DNA of 64,000 bases from Struthidea cinerea. Taxonomy: Eukaryota > Chordata > Aves > Passeriformes > Corcoracidae. The notes beneath the pieces are model-generated. The model had not been told where the DNA came from. It worked only from the letters and a program-made list of their open reading frames with translations, and did not search any database. The stretch lies in contig VZTI01001994.1 in the NCBI GenBank assembly GCA_013397865.1, positions 102,324-166,323 on the forward strand, written 5' to 3'. The translations under genes and the position numbers were made by a program. How positions within the stretch are numbered: position 1 is the stretch's first letter; every line of letters begins with the position of its first letter. This document shows, piece after piece, positions 21,700 through 34,500 of this stretch.

Positions 21700-23699
21700 G
21701 ACACTGGAAAAATACTGGATGGCTTCTACAGGAGGGATTCAATTGCTGTCCATACAGCTGTGCCCCTGTGCCCCAGTGACACATCCTGTACAGGTCCCTG
21801 TCCCCAGGCTGGTTTTCTTGGTCCTGTGGGACCCTAAGGGCCTCCTGGGGAGGGGACAATCCTGCCTGGCAGAGACAGGTGGCTCTCACAGCCAGTCCCA
21901 GACACCCAGGGCGAGGGGAGCGGCTTTTCCAGCTCTGAGGTGGAGCACAAACAACCCCAGGGATTTCTGCTGAGATGAGAAATTCCTGGTGTGGGGTGCT
22001 GGGGAGGGGAAAGGCCTCCACCCTCTGCCCCACTGCCCGAGTGCCTGTTGTGGCTGCGGGTGGGGACGTCGTCACCGGGGTGTTTGCCAATGCCACCAGC
22101 CAGGCACCTTCACTCTCTGGGGGTGCTCCCCTTTCACACCGGGGCCGTGGCTCAGCTGGGTGCTCTTAGTTTGGGCTCAAGCCATCCTGGAGAGCAGGAT
22201 CTGTGCACGAGGATACTAAAACAGGGTGGGAAGGGAAACCTAGAAGAGGGGAAAAGTCATCCCTGACTTGTAGTTGCATCTGCACAGGCTCTACCTTCCC
22301 CCAAAATGTGGTTTTGTTAGTTGAGAAGTGACAGCCCCCATGACTACACCCCAATTTTGTACAGCAAACCACTGGCAGCACCTAGGGAGCTGCACTTCCC
22401 TCCAGGTGACACAACTGCTCTCATCAGTGGCGGCAGGTTATCATATTCCCTTGTTTTCTTTCTCTTGTTCACCTGCTTATTTGACAATTTGCTGATTGCT
22501 GAAGGGGTCTTTAATCATTCCCAGCAGGGAGGCTGGCTGGAATTCACGTCTGGGAGAGGAATGATCACTGCACAGGAATAATGTGGTTTATTCCGTGGGA
22601 GTCCAGGTCTCTTTGATTCTCTTAACTGCAGTCAATAAAACATGCTTTGACTTTCAGGGAACCGTGACTTTCAGGGTCCCTTTGGATAGGTGATGTCCTG
22701 AATTTGCTGCTGAACACGAAGGCGGCTTCGAGAGCTGGAGGTTTTGCATCCCCAGGAAGCATTTACTGAAATTCTGCATTTGTGGCATTAGGGATATCGC
22801 AGTCCTGAGCGTGGGTAGTTTGGATGACTGGGAACTTAAAAAAATATCTGTTTATTATATTTGAAAAAGGAAACAATAAGAAAGGACATACCTGAAGGGA
22901 GGTTTGCTGTTTGCAGAGCCAGATGTAGGTTCTGGCTCCCAGCCCAGCTGAGCTGTGACCTCCAGACTTCTCTGGACACCCACACCTCAGAGTGACTCCA
23001 AGTTTTGCAGAGCACAGCAAAGCACAGCCACTCTGAGCCCTGCTATTTATTGGGAGCAAAGCTGGCCTGAAGCTCTGCATTTAAGGTTTCCTTTGGAAGA
23101 GGCACCTTGCAGGAAACTCCCCAAATTTGATACCTTGGTGGTGAAACGTCAGCTGAGGTTGGTGTTTAGGGAGTGAGCACTGTTCAGAGTGGAAGCTGAG
23201 ACCATATCCCATATCCCACCTTGAGAACCCCATCTCCTTCTTAGTCTGTGGGGTGGACTGGTGGTAGCCCTCAGTGGTCAGCTTCCAGTCCTGCCCCCAT
23301 CCTCTGTTAGGAGTTTGTCATGGTCTCCTTCAGGGCCTCCTCCTTGTTCAGCTGCCCCTTTTTGGCACCTGCCAACCAAGAGGTTGGTGCTCAGGCACTT
23401 AGGCTGAGCATAGGTGACGTCTGCCCGCACACTGAGCCCTTTCAAGGCTGTCCAAGCCAGTGATGGCTTATGCTGGAGGTGGGAGCCTGCTTGGCCTCCT
23501 CCCAGGCTTTCCTGAGCCTCCAAACAGCTCGTTAGTCCTGCCTGATGCTCTCCTGATGCTTCTTCAGGAATTGATCCATGAGGATGCTCACCAAATGGTT
23601 GTCAGTCATCACCACCCAGGTGAGTGACTGTAACTGTGGCTTCTACCTCAACAATATCCCAGTTTATGATGAGATGGGGATGCTGATGCTCCTCATGAC

Positions 23700-23963
23700 C
23701 CGTGTTAAAGGTGAGGACACTGTGCTCTCCATCAGGGTTGTGGAGGCTGTAGGACAGGGCTGTGACATCTCATTCTTCACTGAAAGGGTGGTCAGGCATT
23801 GGAAGAGGCTGTCCAGGGAGGTGGTGGAGTCCCCATCCCTGGAGGAGTCCAAGGAATGACGGGACATGGCACTGGTCCGTGTGACAAGGTGGGGATCAGT
23901 CAAAGGGTGGACTCAATGATCTCAGAGGTCTTTTCCAACCTCAGTGATTCTGAGATTCTGTGA
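23700..23963 (+). repeat. CR1 LINE 3' fragment, divergent subfamily
   Basis: Has the GGTGGTGGAGTCCCCATCCC block and TTTTCCAACCTCAGTGATTC, ending GATTCTGTGA. It is more diverged than most copies in this window. Confidence 0.8.
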
Positions 23964-24894
23964 CTAGAGCCCCTCAGCACAGCGATGCCAGCAAGTACCC
24001 TGGGTTTGGGAGCTGCTAAGATAAGCTGGCACAGGGATGACCCTTTCTCCTCCTGCCCTGCATCAACTCAGCCCGGGGATAGGGATGGCAACCTTGGGGC
24101 AATCTTAGGTCCATGCTGGGCTCCAACCCACCCACCCAAGGCCAGGCAGGACATGGGGAGTGAGGCGAGATAGAGCTCACCACCACAAACAGCTCCTGGG
24201 AGGAACTCTGTTTCCAGTGAAACAGCTCCTCTGTGGGTGAGAGCATCCAGATCTGTGGGATCAATCTGTCCACACATCCAGAAACCCAGGGTGGGCTAAG
24301 TTTGCCAAGCTAAATTATTCTCCGAGGAAGGTCGACTGGGATTTCATCTGGGTTTGGTTTTTCACCCTGCCTTCGGCTGTCCTGGATACAGCATTTCCCT
24401 CCGGAGGCAGCTGCGCTCCGGCATAGACCTCTGTGCAGCAATGCCAGGTGGCCAGAAAATGTGCTCCAGCCCAAAATCTGGCTGCCTTTCCCTGCTGGAT
24501 GAATTATCTGTGAAAACCTCTCATGGCTCACACAAAACAAGGTAATTATTCAGTGAGCAGGGGACACACAGAGCCAGAATATGAAATTATTATCTGTTAG
24601 TGATTTACAGAGAACCACAGACGGTGTCAAGGAACAGCAGCTGAATCAAACTTGCTTTGGCAACCTCGTGGCTCCCAAATGCTCCAGGCGACCCAGAGGG
24701 GCTGATGGAGAGCTCACAATAGTACTCCTATGCCAGGGGGAAGGGGCTCCTGAGGGTCGCGGTCTCCCCAGGACAGAGCCAGGTGGTCCATGAAGGGGAA
24801 GGACATGCTTTACATAAAACCCTGAGATTTTAGGATGGCAAAGACCACGATCCAGGGGAGGCTTTTGCTGTCTTAGTAACCAGAGGTTTTTGGG

Positions 24895-24980
24895 GCACGA
24901 GTAGAAGATGTCCCTGCCCATGGCAGGGCGTTAGAGCGAGATAACCTTTACGATTCCTTCCAACCCAAACCATTCCACAG
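24895..24980 (+). repeat. CR1 LINE 3' fragment, short
   Basis: Short truncated copy with TGTCCCTGCCCATGGCAGGG and CCTTCCAACCCAAACCATTC. Confidence 0.85.
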
Positions 24981-25267
24981 TGAAAGGGTGCATCTGATAT
25001 ATCTGAACAGCCTTCTAAACTCTGAAGGCTTGAAACTGCTTTGCTGCCAGTGCGGCTCTGCTGGAAAATCACCGAGGCAGCGGCTTTCCAAGCGTTTCTT
25101 CTCACACTTCCTTCAGTAGCAGCTTTACAAATGCTCTTCCTCAGCCAAATGTTTCTCCCTTGGCGCCTGTGACTGCTCTGGCAGGTTTGTTGTTCGCATT
25201 CTCAAACTGAACCATTCCTTTTCCTCCAGCCCCAGGTATTTGCCACTCCATATCCCCCTCACCCTGA

Positions 25268-25552
25268 CTTCTAGATTTTAATTGATAGGATAAGGGGCAA
25301 TGGATTCAAACTAAAAGAGGGCAGGGTTACATTTTATGTTAGGAAAAAATTCTTCCCTGTGAGGGCGGGGAGGCCTTGGCACAGGGTACCCAGAGAAGCT
25401 GTAGCTGCCCCATCCCTGGAAGTGTCCAAGGCCAGGCTGGACGGGCCTTGGAGCACCCTGGGACAGTGGAAGGTGTCCCTGCCATGGCAGGGGTGGAACT
25501 GGGTGATCTTTAAGGTCCCTTCCAACTCAAACCATTTCACGATTCCATGATT
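25268..25552 (+). repeat. CR1 LINE 3' end
   Basis: Runs from the AGGATAAGGGGCAATGGATT segment through AGGAAAAAATTCTTCCCTGT to the CCATGATT tail, the typical last 280 bases of CR1. Confidence 0.92.
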
Positions 25553-26936
25553 TACTGTAACAGATTGCAGGCAGCGTTTCCAGGTGCGCTGTCAAACCCC
25601 AAAATCTGAGCAACCCCAGTCCTCCACCTCCTCATCCCGCAAAACCCTCCCCTGGAGCACGGCAGGCCCTGAACAGCGAGGAGGGGTTTGTTCCCAGCCA
25701 TCCGCCGCCTCTGCCAAGCTCTGCCTCCTGCTTCCCACCGACGGACATTTCCCAATCACAACCCGGCATCCAGCACAATGCAACTAATGTCATGAAATTA
25801 AGTATTTCTCCTACACACAGCACATTTGCCCGGTGATTAGAACGAGTCCCCGAGGTAGCCAAGCACAGCAGAATTCCGGTTCATTATGCACACCCACGCA
25901 GCCAAGCTAAAAACCCAAGACACTCCCCCGGTCCTTCTCGGGAAAGCCTGAGCAGCTCAGATTTCAGCTTCACCACTTGCACCAGCCAGGACTGGGAATA
26001 TTCTGTCATCTGGTGTAGGAAAAAAGGTAAGGATAGAAGTTTCCCAAAGATTTCAAGGTATCCCTTAAGGTCTGAGAAAGAGGGAAGGGTGCAGGAGCAC
26101 AGGAATGTCGAGCAAATGGAGCAGATCACACCACTGTGAGCAGTTACTGCCTTTTCCTCATTCCATCTTGGATTTACAGTGAACTTTTAACACCAAGATG
26201 CCTTAATTTCCCCCATTTCTCAAAGCACCTGTTCTGTGTCACGTTGTACAAAATGACAACTATTTGATGAAAAAAAGGAGCAATTATTGCGTGTGTACAG
26301 TGGATGATCTGTCCCTGCTGCAGCAACTTGAGTCCAACCTCATTCCCAAAATGAAATGGGGCCAAATCTTTCCCGTGTTCCCACCTGGAGCTGCTCCTAA
26401 GCTGCAGTGTAAGCACAGGGAGCTGCAGTTTGCTCTGACCCTGCTCCCCATTAGAGGCCGATCCACCCGTGAAATCAGCCACGGCTGTGTCTGGGACTTG
26501 TGGATGAGCAGCTGCAGCTGCTGGAGTCAGAGCACAGGGGAAGCAGGTTCACGTGAAGGTTTTCCTTTCCCTGCGGACACAACCTCCTACCTCATTTTCC
26601 CTTCCTCTTCCTCCCATTCTCTTTCTCTCAAGCCTCCAGCCACAATATTCCCACTGCCCCTGCCCTGCTGGTGTCTCCAGCCCTCCCCAGAGCAGGTGGT
26701 TCTGCTCCTCCTCACCTCCATTCTCAAGGTGGAGACACCTCCTCCTCCTCCCTACACTCCTCTGCTCTCTTCCTTCCTTCCTCCAGTCCTGACCCTCCTT
26801 CACCCACCTCCACTGAGACCTTCCCTCCCTGCAGCAGCTCATCTCCCCAGCCCAGCCCTAATCCAGCCTCCCATCCTCCTCTTCCCCAGCCCTAATCCAG
26901 CTCCCCTCCCCTAACACAGGCCAGCCGTGGATCTCC

Positions 26937-27607
26937 NNNNNNNNNNNNNNNNNNNNNNNNNNNNNNNNNNNNNNNNNNNNNNNNNNNNNNNNNNNNNNNN
27001 NNNNNNNNNNNNNNNNNNNNNNNNNNNNNNNNNNNNNNNNNNNNNNNNNNNNNNNNNNNNNNNNNNNNNNNNNNNNNNNNNNNNNNNNNNNNNNNNNNNN
27101 NNNNNNNNNNNNNNNNNNNNNNNNNNNNNNNNNNNNNNNNNNNNNNNNNNNNNNNNNNNNNNNNNNNNNNNNNNNNNNNNNNNNNNNNNNNNNNNNNNNN
27201 NNNNNNNNNNNNNNNNNNNNNNNNNNNNNNNNNNNNNNNNNNNNNNNNNNNNNNNNNNNNNNNNNNNNNNNNNNNNNNNNNNNNNNNNNNNNNNNNNNNN
27301 NNNNNNNNNNNNNNNNNNNNNNNNNNNNNNNNNNNNNNNNNNNNNNNNNNNNNNNNNNNNNNNNNNNNNNNNNNNNNNNNNNNNNNNNNNNNNNNNNNNN
27401 NNNNNNNNNNNNNNNNNNNNNNNNNNNNNNNNNNNNNNNNNNNNNNNNNNNNNNNNNNNNNNNNNNNNNNNNNNNNNNNNNNNNNNNNNNNNNNNNNNNN
27501 NNNNNNNNNNNNNNNNNNNNNNNNNNNNNNNNNNNNNNNNNNNNNNNNNNNNNNNNNNNNNNNNNNNNNNNNNNNNNNNNNNNNNNNNNNNNNNNNNNNN
27601 NNNNNNN
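26937..27607. other. Assembly gap (N), likely hiding FAM76A exon 1
   Basis: 671 Ns. The visible FAM76A coding sequence begins at residue 28 of an expected 307. The 27 missing residues, with the promoter, most simply lie in this gap. Confidence 0.7.
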
Positions 27608-28547
27608 GGGGGTCTGAGGGGTAAAGGGCCTCCTGGAGCATTGTTTGTGAGGGACGGCAAGCAAGGGAGTGTTTTTAAGGCTCTGAGGGCTCTTAGGACT
27701 GAAGATAATTGGGGGGCTGTTTGTGGGGAGATCCTGGGAGCATGTATAAAGACTGGGGCCTTGTGGTGTCTGTTTGGGACCTGTGGGTGGGCAGTGGGAG
27801 GGTGTGGATGAGGGCCTGGGAGCTTTGGGGAGGTTTTGAGAGGCTGAAGCACAGGGGTAAAGCCTGGGGGCTGTTAGGGAAGTGTGTTGAAGGGCTTCTT
27901 AGGGAAGCTGTTTGTCAGGGGTACTTGAGGGCACTGAAGGCAGTTTGGAGGTGCTGGGGGTATTTGGAGGGTGTTGGAGTGAAAGTCATGAGGTTGTTGT
28001 GGGGAATAGAGGGGAGGTGGGAGCTGTTCCTGGGCAAAGGCCTGGGAGGATCTGGGGACGTTTATGGGAGGTCTGATGGTATCTTGAAGGAGTAAGGTGG
28101 GTTTTGGGGACAGTCTGAGGGGACGGGGAAGAACAAGATCAGGGATGAAATAGGGAACGAGGGGCAGGAACTGGAGTGGCCTGGGATCACTGAGGCTGGG
28201 ACAAAGCAGGTGAATGTTGGCGAAGCTGGGATGAGAGTGTGATGAGAGGTACAGGAAACTGGTGAATACCTGAGGCAGAGCTGTGTGTTCCTGCCCTGGG
28301 AGCTGGGACCACCCCATGACCCTGCTCTGTGGGTGTGAGGCACAAACAAGCCCTGGTGATGGATCTCAGTTCATGCCTGGCTCACCTGTGACACATGCCA
28401 TCCCCATCACCCTCTCTCTTCTCTCAGCATGACTGTACAGTGAGGAAGTGTTCGTATGTGTGTGGATGTGGTGGGAGTGGAGGACAGCAGGAGATCTGGG
28501 ATTTGGGGAGCAGCACTGCACCTCATGGAACACTTCTGTTGTTATAG

Positions 28548-31500
28548 GAATGCCGGATTGCTCATCCCATTGTTAAATGCACTTACTGCAGGACTGAATT
28601 CCAACAGGAAAGGTAAATGCTTGCTGAAATGGGGAGATCCATGTTTTGTGTAGAACAGTCACACCTGGGGAACCATAATGCTTCCACACCTTCAGTGACT
28701 GAGCCTTAACCTGTAGATTGTTGCTGTGGAAGACTTGGGGGACCTTTGGCCGCCTCCAAAGGTCTACTGGGTGAGTTGGAGTGTCTGCAGTGCACTTGGA
28801 TTACACCTTTTGCTTGGGGTTTTTTTTTCAGTCAGGACTCAGATGCATCTTCCAGGGAAGGATTTGGGTGCATTTTCCCATGAGTTTTCCTCTTAGCCGA
28901 TGGCTGGGATCCAACATTTATTTCCTGCTGTGTGTCCTTTAGCTGGGCTCTTGTCTTTTTGCATTTTGACAAGTTGTGTAGCTGTCAGAGGGAGGATTGG
29001 TAATCCCAGAACTGTATGTGGCCGTTGTGTGGGGTGTTCTTTCCTGTGTTTGTTGGACAAATATACCTCTGTCCTCTCCTGCCTTGACTTCCAGAATGGA
29101 GCCTGCCCTGCTGCTGAATCACTCGTGCTGCCAGTTAGTCAGTGATCAAATCCTGTGTTTGTATGGACAAAAAACTGGTGTCATCTGGGGATGCCATTTT
29201 TTGGCCATTTATCCTCAGTCAGATGGGGATAGGAAAAGCACTTTGGTATCTGAGTCCCTAGGGAGGTTGAATCCAGCCTCATCACCAGAGACAGAGCCAA
29301 GGGGAGGCTGGGATCCTAATCAGGGATCCTGGGATCCGAACCAGGCATCCTAAGCACAGAGGTTTCATTTGTTTCATCTATTGGAATGTGTTAATAAAAC
29401 AATGTGTCCTTCTTAACAGCAAAACCAACACGATATGCAAGAAGTGTGCTCAGAACGTGAAGCTCTATGGCACGGTAAGTGAGTGGGGCTCAGCCTCTCC
29501 AGCCTCTTTTCCTTTCATCTCTCTTGTCTTTATCTTGCTGAAATCCAAGAGCAGTTTGTGGACTGGCTCGGCTGTAAGAGCATGACTGATCAATAATACG
29601 AGCCAGTCAAGTGTGAAGCTTTGACTTTTTCTTCTTCTTTTAGCACAAAAAAGAGCTTTGCATCGTTTGAGGCCAGGAAATGATCTGTTCGATACCCAGT
29701 AGAAACAAGAGTATGCTTACACAGACTGAGATTGCTGCAGGAAGCAGTGATAAATCTTTATTTCCTGCTTGCCTGAAATCTGAATTAGAGATTTTGATTG
29801 GTTCTATTTTGGTATTAGATATTTTTCTAAAGATTTCACAGCACCTGATAAATGGTCCGAGTGCCATGGCTAAATACACTTAGCTGGAGACCAGGGATCC
29901 AAATGGAGTTTTGTGTCCTGGATCAGCATTGTACTCTGCTTAGAATAAGGAAATAAATGTTCGAAATTATGGGGAGAATGGGAAGGAGAGGTGTACTATT
30001 GTAGTTAGAAGGCTGTAGCAGTTTTTCTTATTTTTTAAAGCCAAAACCCTGCCAGTACTGTAACATCATAGCAGCATTTATTGGAAACAAGTGCCAGCGT
30101 TGCACCAACTCAGAGAAGAAGTATGGCCCTCCTCACTCATGTGAGCAGTGCAAGCAGCAGTGTGCATTTGACCGGAAGGATGACAGGAAGAAGGTCAGTA
30201 TTTGTGTAAAAGAAGGCTGAAAAGGTAAAAGGGCTGGTCACAGTGATCCTCTGTTCATCTTCTTTACATCTTCTGCAGCATTTCTGACAGGACAAGGGGG
30301 AATGGCTTCCCATGGACAGAGGGCAGGGTTAGATGGATATTGGGAAGAAAGTCGGCCCTGGGAGGGTGGTGAGGCCCTGGCACAGGGTGCCCAGAGAAGC
30401 TGTGGCTGCCCCATCCCTGCAAATGTCCAAGGCCAGGTTGGATGGGGCTTGGAGCAGCCTGGGATAGTGGAAAGTGTCCCTGCCCATGGCAGGGGGTGGG
30501 ACTAGATAAGCTTTAAGGTCCTTTCCAACCCAAACCATTCCATGATCCATGTCTCTTGGTTATGAAGTGTTTTTCTAGAGTTGAGCTTTACTCTGGTTTA
30601 GAGCTGTTTAATCTTTGAACCCCTGTGTGCCTCTGCCAGACCTTCTGAGAAAGATCTCTTGAGTTTGGCCCGAGAGCCGGCAGAGGAGCAGAGACCTCTG
30701 AATGAAGTGTGAGGTGCTATTTGGGGAGAGGGGTGGGAGTGATATTTGTTCCATAGTCTGAGGAGCTACAAGAGTCATACCTCCACCAGGAAACCCCTTC
30801 CATGGCTTCTGTACACCCTTTGCTTAAACACGCTGAGTGCTCTGTAGGAGGTGTGTCTTCCTGAGGCAAACTGTAAACTTCTATTGTTTGGGATGCTGCA
30901 CTGATAATCCCTGCCCTGCTGAGCCTCCTGGAGCAGACACCCATGCTGTTTTGGTCTCCAGTGACTGCCTGTCCATTCAGAAGATTCTTTTTGAGTCCCT
31001 GCTTGTTCATATGTGACCCTAAGCTTGAAAGTGCTTCTTGTCTTTTCTGTATTTGCTTTGTGGGCAGGAAGAAAGACCAAAACTTCTTTCTGTCTCCCCT
31101 TCCAGGTGGATGGAAAGCTGCTGTGCTGGTTGTGCACGTTGTCCTATAAACGGGTCCTGCAGAAGACCAAAGAGCAGTGCAAACACCTGAGCAGTTCTTC
31201 CCGAGCCAGCCTGCAGGAGAAGGAGCAGTTCAGTAGGCTCAGCAGTGGCAGCCACTATAACAGGTAACTCTGGGGAGGGGTTTGGGCAGGGTCTGAGTTC
31301 AGGAGGATCTGGCTAAGTCACGCTTTGCTTGTTTGCAAACCTCACTGTGCTGGTGCAGCCTTGCGCTGCTTAGTGATCCAACTTACTGAACTTGTACACA
31401 ATGAAAGCAGAGTTGCATTTGTAAAATTTAATGATTAAAATGCAGATTTAAAGCAGGAGTTCTTCACCTACGTGCTGCTCTGACTCATTGTTTTCTGTTT

Positions 31501-34500
31501 ATTTTTAGTCTCCAGCTACTCTTCAAGGAATGATTTTTTTATCATTTTAGCACTGGGAAATACTGTTTTAGTAGGATCAAAGTGGGTGGGAATATTTATC
31601 TGCCTCTCAGACTGAAAGTCATTCAGGTTCTGACATACAATTTCCTCCTTTTTCTAGCCAGAAAACCTTATCCACGTCTTCCATTCAGAACGAAATCCCA
31701 AAGAAGAAAGCCAAGTTTGATGCCATATCTGCCAATGGTGACAGGTGAGCCTGTTACATGGGGAAATTGTGGGCGGGTGGTTTTGTTTGCTGAGTTTATG
31801 TAAGAGTTGAGTGTGAATAGCAGGAAGCTCTTATGCTAGAGCAGGGGCCTTGGCCTTTGAGACCTCGAGGGGCTGCCCTAGAACCTGACAGCCCAGTGCT
31901 ACCTGGAATCTAGACATAGGTTTGAAGAGGAAAAGAATACTGAGCACCTGTACCTGCTTGAATGGAAACTGATGTTTGGCTGAACTCCCCAACAGTCAGG
32001 AAAACTGCAGCCAGACCAACTTTATCCTCTCTCTGCAGTCACAGGGAGAGAGGAGCTGGTGAGGTCTGCAGGTTTTGTACTTTGAGGTCTGTCAGACTGA
32101 TCTGCAGGGAGAGCCTCAGAGGACAGGAGAAGAGAGACAAGCAATCAAACAGCTTTGCTTGAAGGGTTGTGGACTCCCCATCCTGGAGGTGTCCAAGGCC
32201 AGGTTGGATGGGGCATGGAGCAACTTGGTTTAGTGGAAGGTGTCCCTTTCCATGGCAGGGGGATGGAACAAGATGGTCTTTAAGATTCGTTCCAGCCCAA
32301 ACCATTCCATGATTCTCTGATTCTAGGGAAGCATCCGACCCCATTCTGCTGTCACACTTGATGCTGGTTCATGTTGATGCCGGCTGCCTGTGCAGCGGAA
32401 TGGGTGTCACTAGCAGAAACAGGAAATTGAGATGGATTTGTATTTTTGTGGTCTTGTACATGCATATTTTCATTCCTGCCTTTCCTCTCTGATTCTCAGC
32501 GTTCCTTCCTCTCCCGAGATGCTTTGCCCCCTTATCCAGAGGGCCCCGTCCACGTTGGCGCAGTGGGCTGCTTCCCAGCAGACTCTCGGGGCCCACCATT
32601 GTCCTGTTGCTCAAGGCATTGACATCCTGAAGTGAGATCACCTGTTGTTTTCTCCCCTCCCTCCCTGGGAACTGCCTCATACATGGGAACTCTCCCTCTC
32701 AATGGATCTCTTTCTAAACAGCAGGGATTTGGGAGCATGGACCAGAGCATAGTTAGTGCCAAAGCGTTTGTTAAAGCCACTGGTAATTAATTATTCACTA
32801 CCTGCCTTGAATGTCTCTGAGATCACAGATCTCTCCTATAGATACTGTTGACACCTTGTCACTGTGAAATGCTCCCATGGGAAATGCCCCATCCCTGGAA
32901 GTGTTCATGGCCAGGTTGGATGGGGCTTGGGGCAGCCTGCTCTAGTGGAAGGTGACCCTGCCCATGGCAGGGGGCGGAACAACATGAGCTTTAAGGTCCC
33001 TTCCAACCCAAACCATTCTGGGATTCTATGATTCTGTGAAATAGAACTTTAATAATTTTATAGGGCAGTGGCTCCCACAGAGTGGTCTGAAAGACCTTTT
33101 ATCATCTGAACAGCATTTTCAATTAAAAGCTGGAAAAATTTAAGCACTAATTGTGACTTAGGAGCTGTGGCTGAGTGCAGAGGGGTTAGAATTCAGCTGC
33201 CTTCAGTGCTGGTGGAGCCGGAGGAGAGAATGGAAACAGCCCTGGTAGAACTGGTGCAGCCCATCAGTACCTGGTGCAGCTTTCCCTCTAGGGAGGCAGC
33301 TGCTCTGGGCTGTAGGACAGCACCAGGTGTTTTTATCTCCTCAGTAAATCCTGGGCTGAGATCTCGCAACTCTTTGTAACAGCCCTGCTGGCTTGAAAAT
33401 ACCCAAAAAGCAAAATGTCCTGTTCTCTGGGCTGGTCAGCCATTTGTTTGGAAACCAGGAGCATGTAGTGAAGGAATCGAGGGCCTTCCTTTTGCTCTCA
33501 TGTCGGATGTTGTCAGTCTGGCTCCTGCCAAGGCTGTAGGCCTTGCCACAGGCTTTTTTTTGATGAGTTCCAGTAACAAACCAAGTGTAAATTTAGCAAC
33601 TAAAGAGCTTCAGCAACGTGCAGCAGAAAAGGCAAGCTCCAGCTGCCTTAAATAGACACATGGCTGCATGTCTTGAGTGGAATAATAATGGGGGTTCCTT
33701 AAGTGTGGGTTTGGAGTTGCTGAGGGTTCTTTTATGAGGGTGAACCCCCAAAACCCTCCCCTTTTATACAACTATCAGATTGTCCCTCCCAGAGTCACCT
33801 TGGTGTCTGGGGCACAGCCTGAGCATGGAGTTAAGGTCTGCTGCAGCACAAGGGTGTTTGCAGCAGCAGCAGAGTCTGGAGTGAAGTGACACAACCAGCA
33901 CCTCCTCCCTGCTGAGGTCAGCCCCAACTTCCTGTACCCTGTCTCCTGGCTTCAGCCAAACCTCTGGTGTAGCCCTCAGCTGGGCAAAATTTGGGCATGT
34001 CTGAGCTCATTTGACTTTGGCAACACCTTCAGTCAGGGTCCAGCTTATCGGAAATGATTGCTTCTTCTTTGATATGGTAGAAATTCCTTTACTGTGTCAT
34101 ACTGAATTCCCTCTGTGTGTTTTTGTTTATGTATTTCAGAGTGGTTGTTGCTCACAATGGCTGTGATATGTGGACAGGATGATTTCCAACAGTCATTTAA
34201 AGGGTGATGTTGAATGGTTTGTTCTGGATGAGTTCTGGGAGGAGCAGACAGCTGTGGTGCTGCTGCACTGGGAGTAGTTTTCCCTCCCAGTGACTCGCAG
34301 CACATCTTGCAGCAGACCTGGCCTTATTAATCCTGCTGTGCTGCCAGTGCCCCTCGGTCCCGTGCTGCCCAGCACGCTGACTTCACCTCCAGCCCCTGGA
34401 GCTGTGCTGGTCCTGATTTGGGCAGTCTTGGTGTCCCCATCCTCTTGTGCCAATGCTGGCGAAGTGTTCTTATGCTGCAGACTCTGCAGACGAGCACACT

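Larger units (their letters stand above)
21720..26936. other. Intergenic region between the protease and FAM76A
   Basis: About 5.2 kb with no recognised gene. It contains three CR1 fragments and a further AATAAA at 22634-22639 in an AT-richer patch. A stretch at about 23200-23690 could not be classified. Just before the N gap is a pyrimidine-rich run at about 26580-26920. Confidence 0.6.

Noticed and set aside
26858..27852. Long open frames across the first N gap
   Set aside because: They are open only because Ns are translated as unknown residues.
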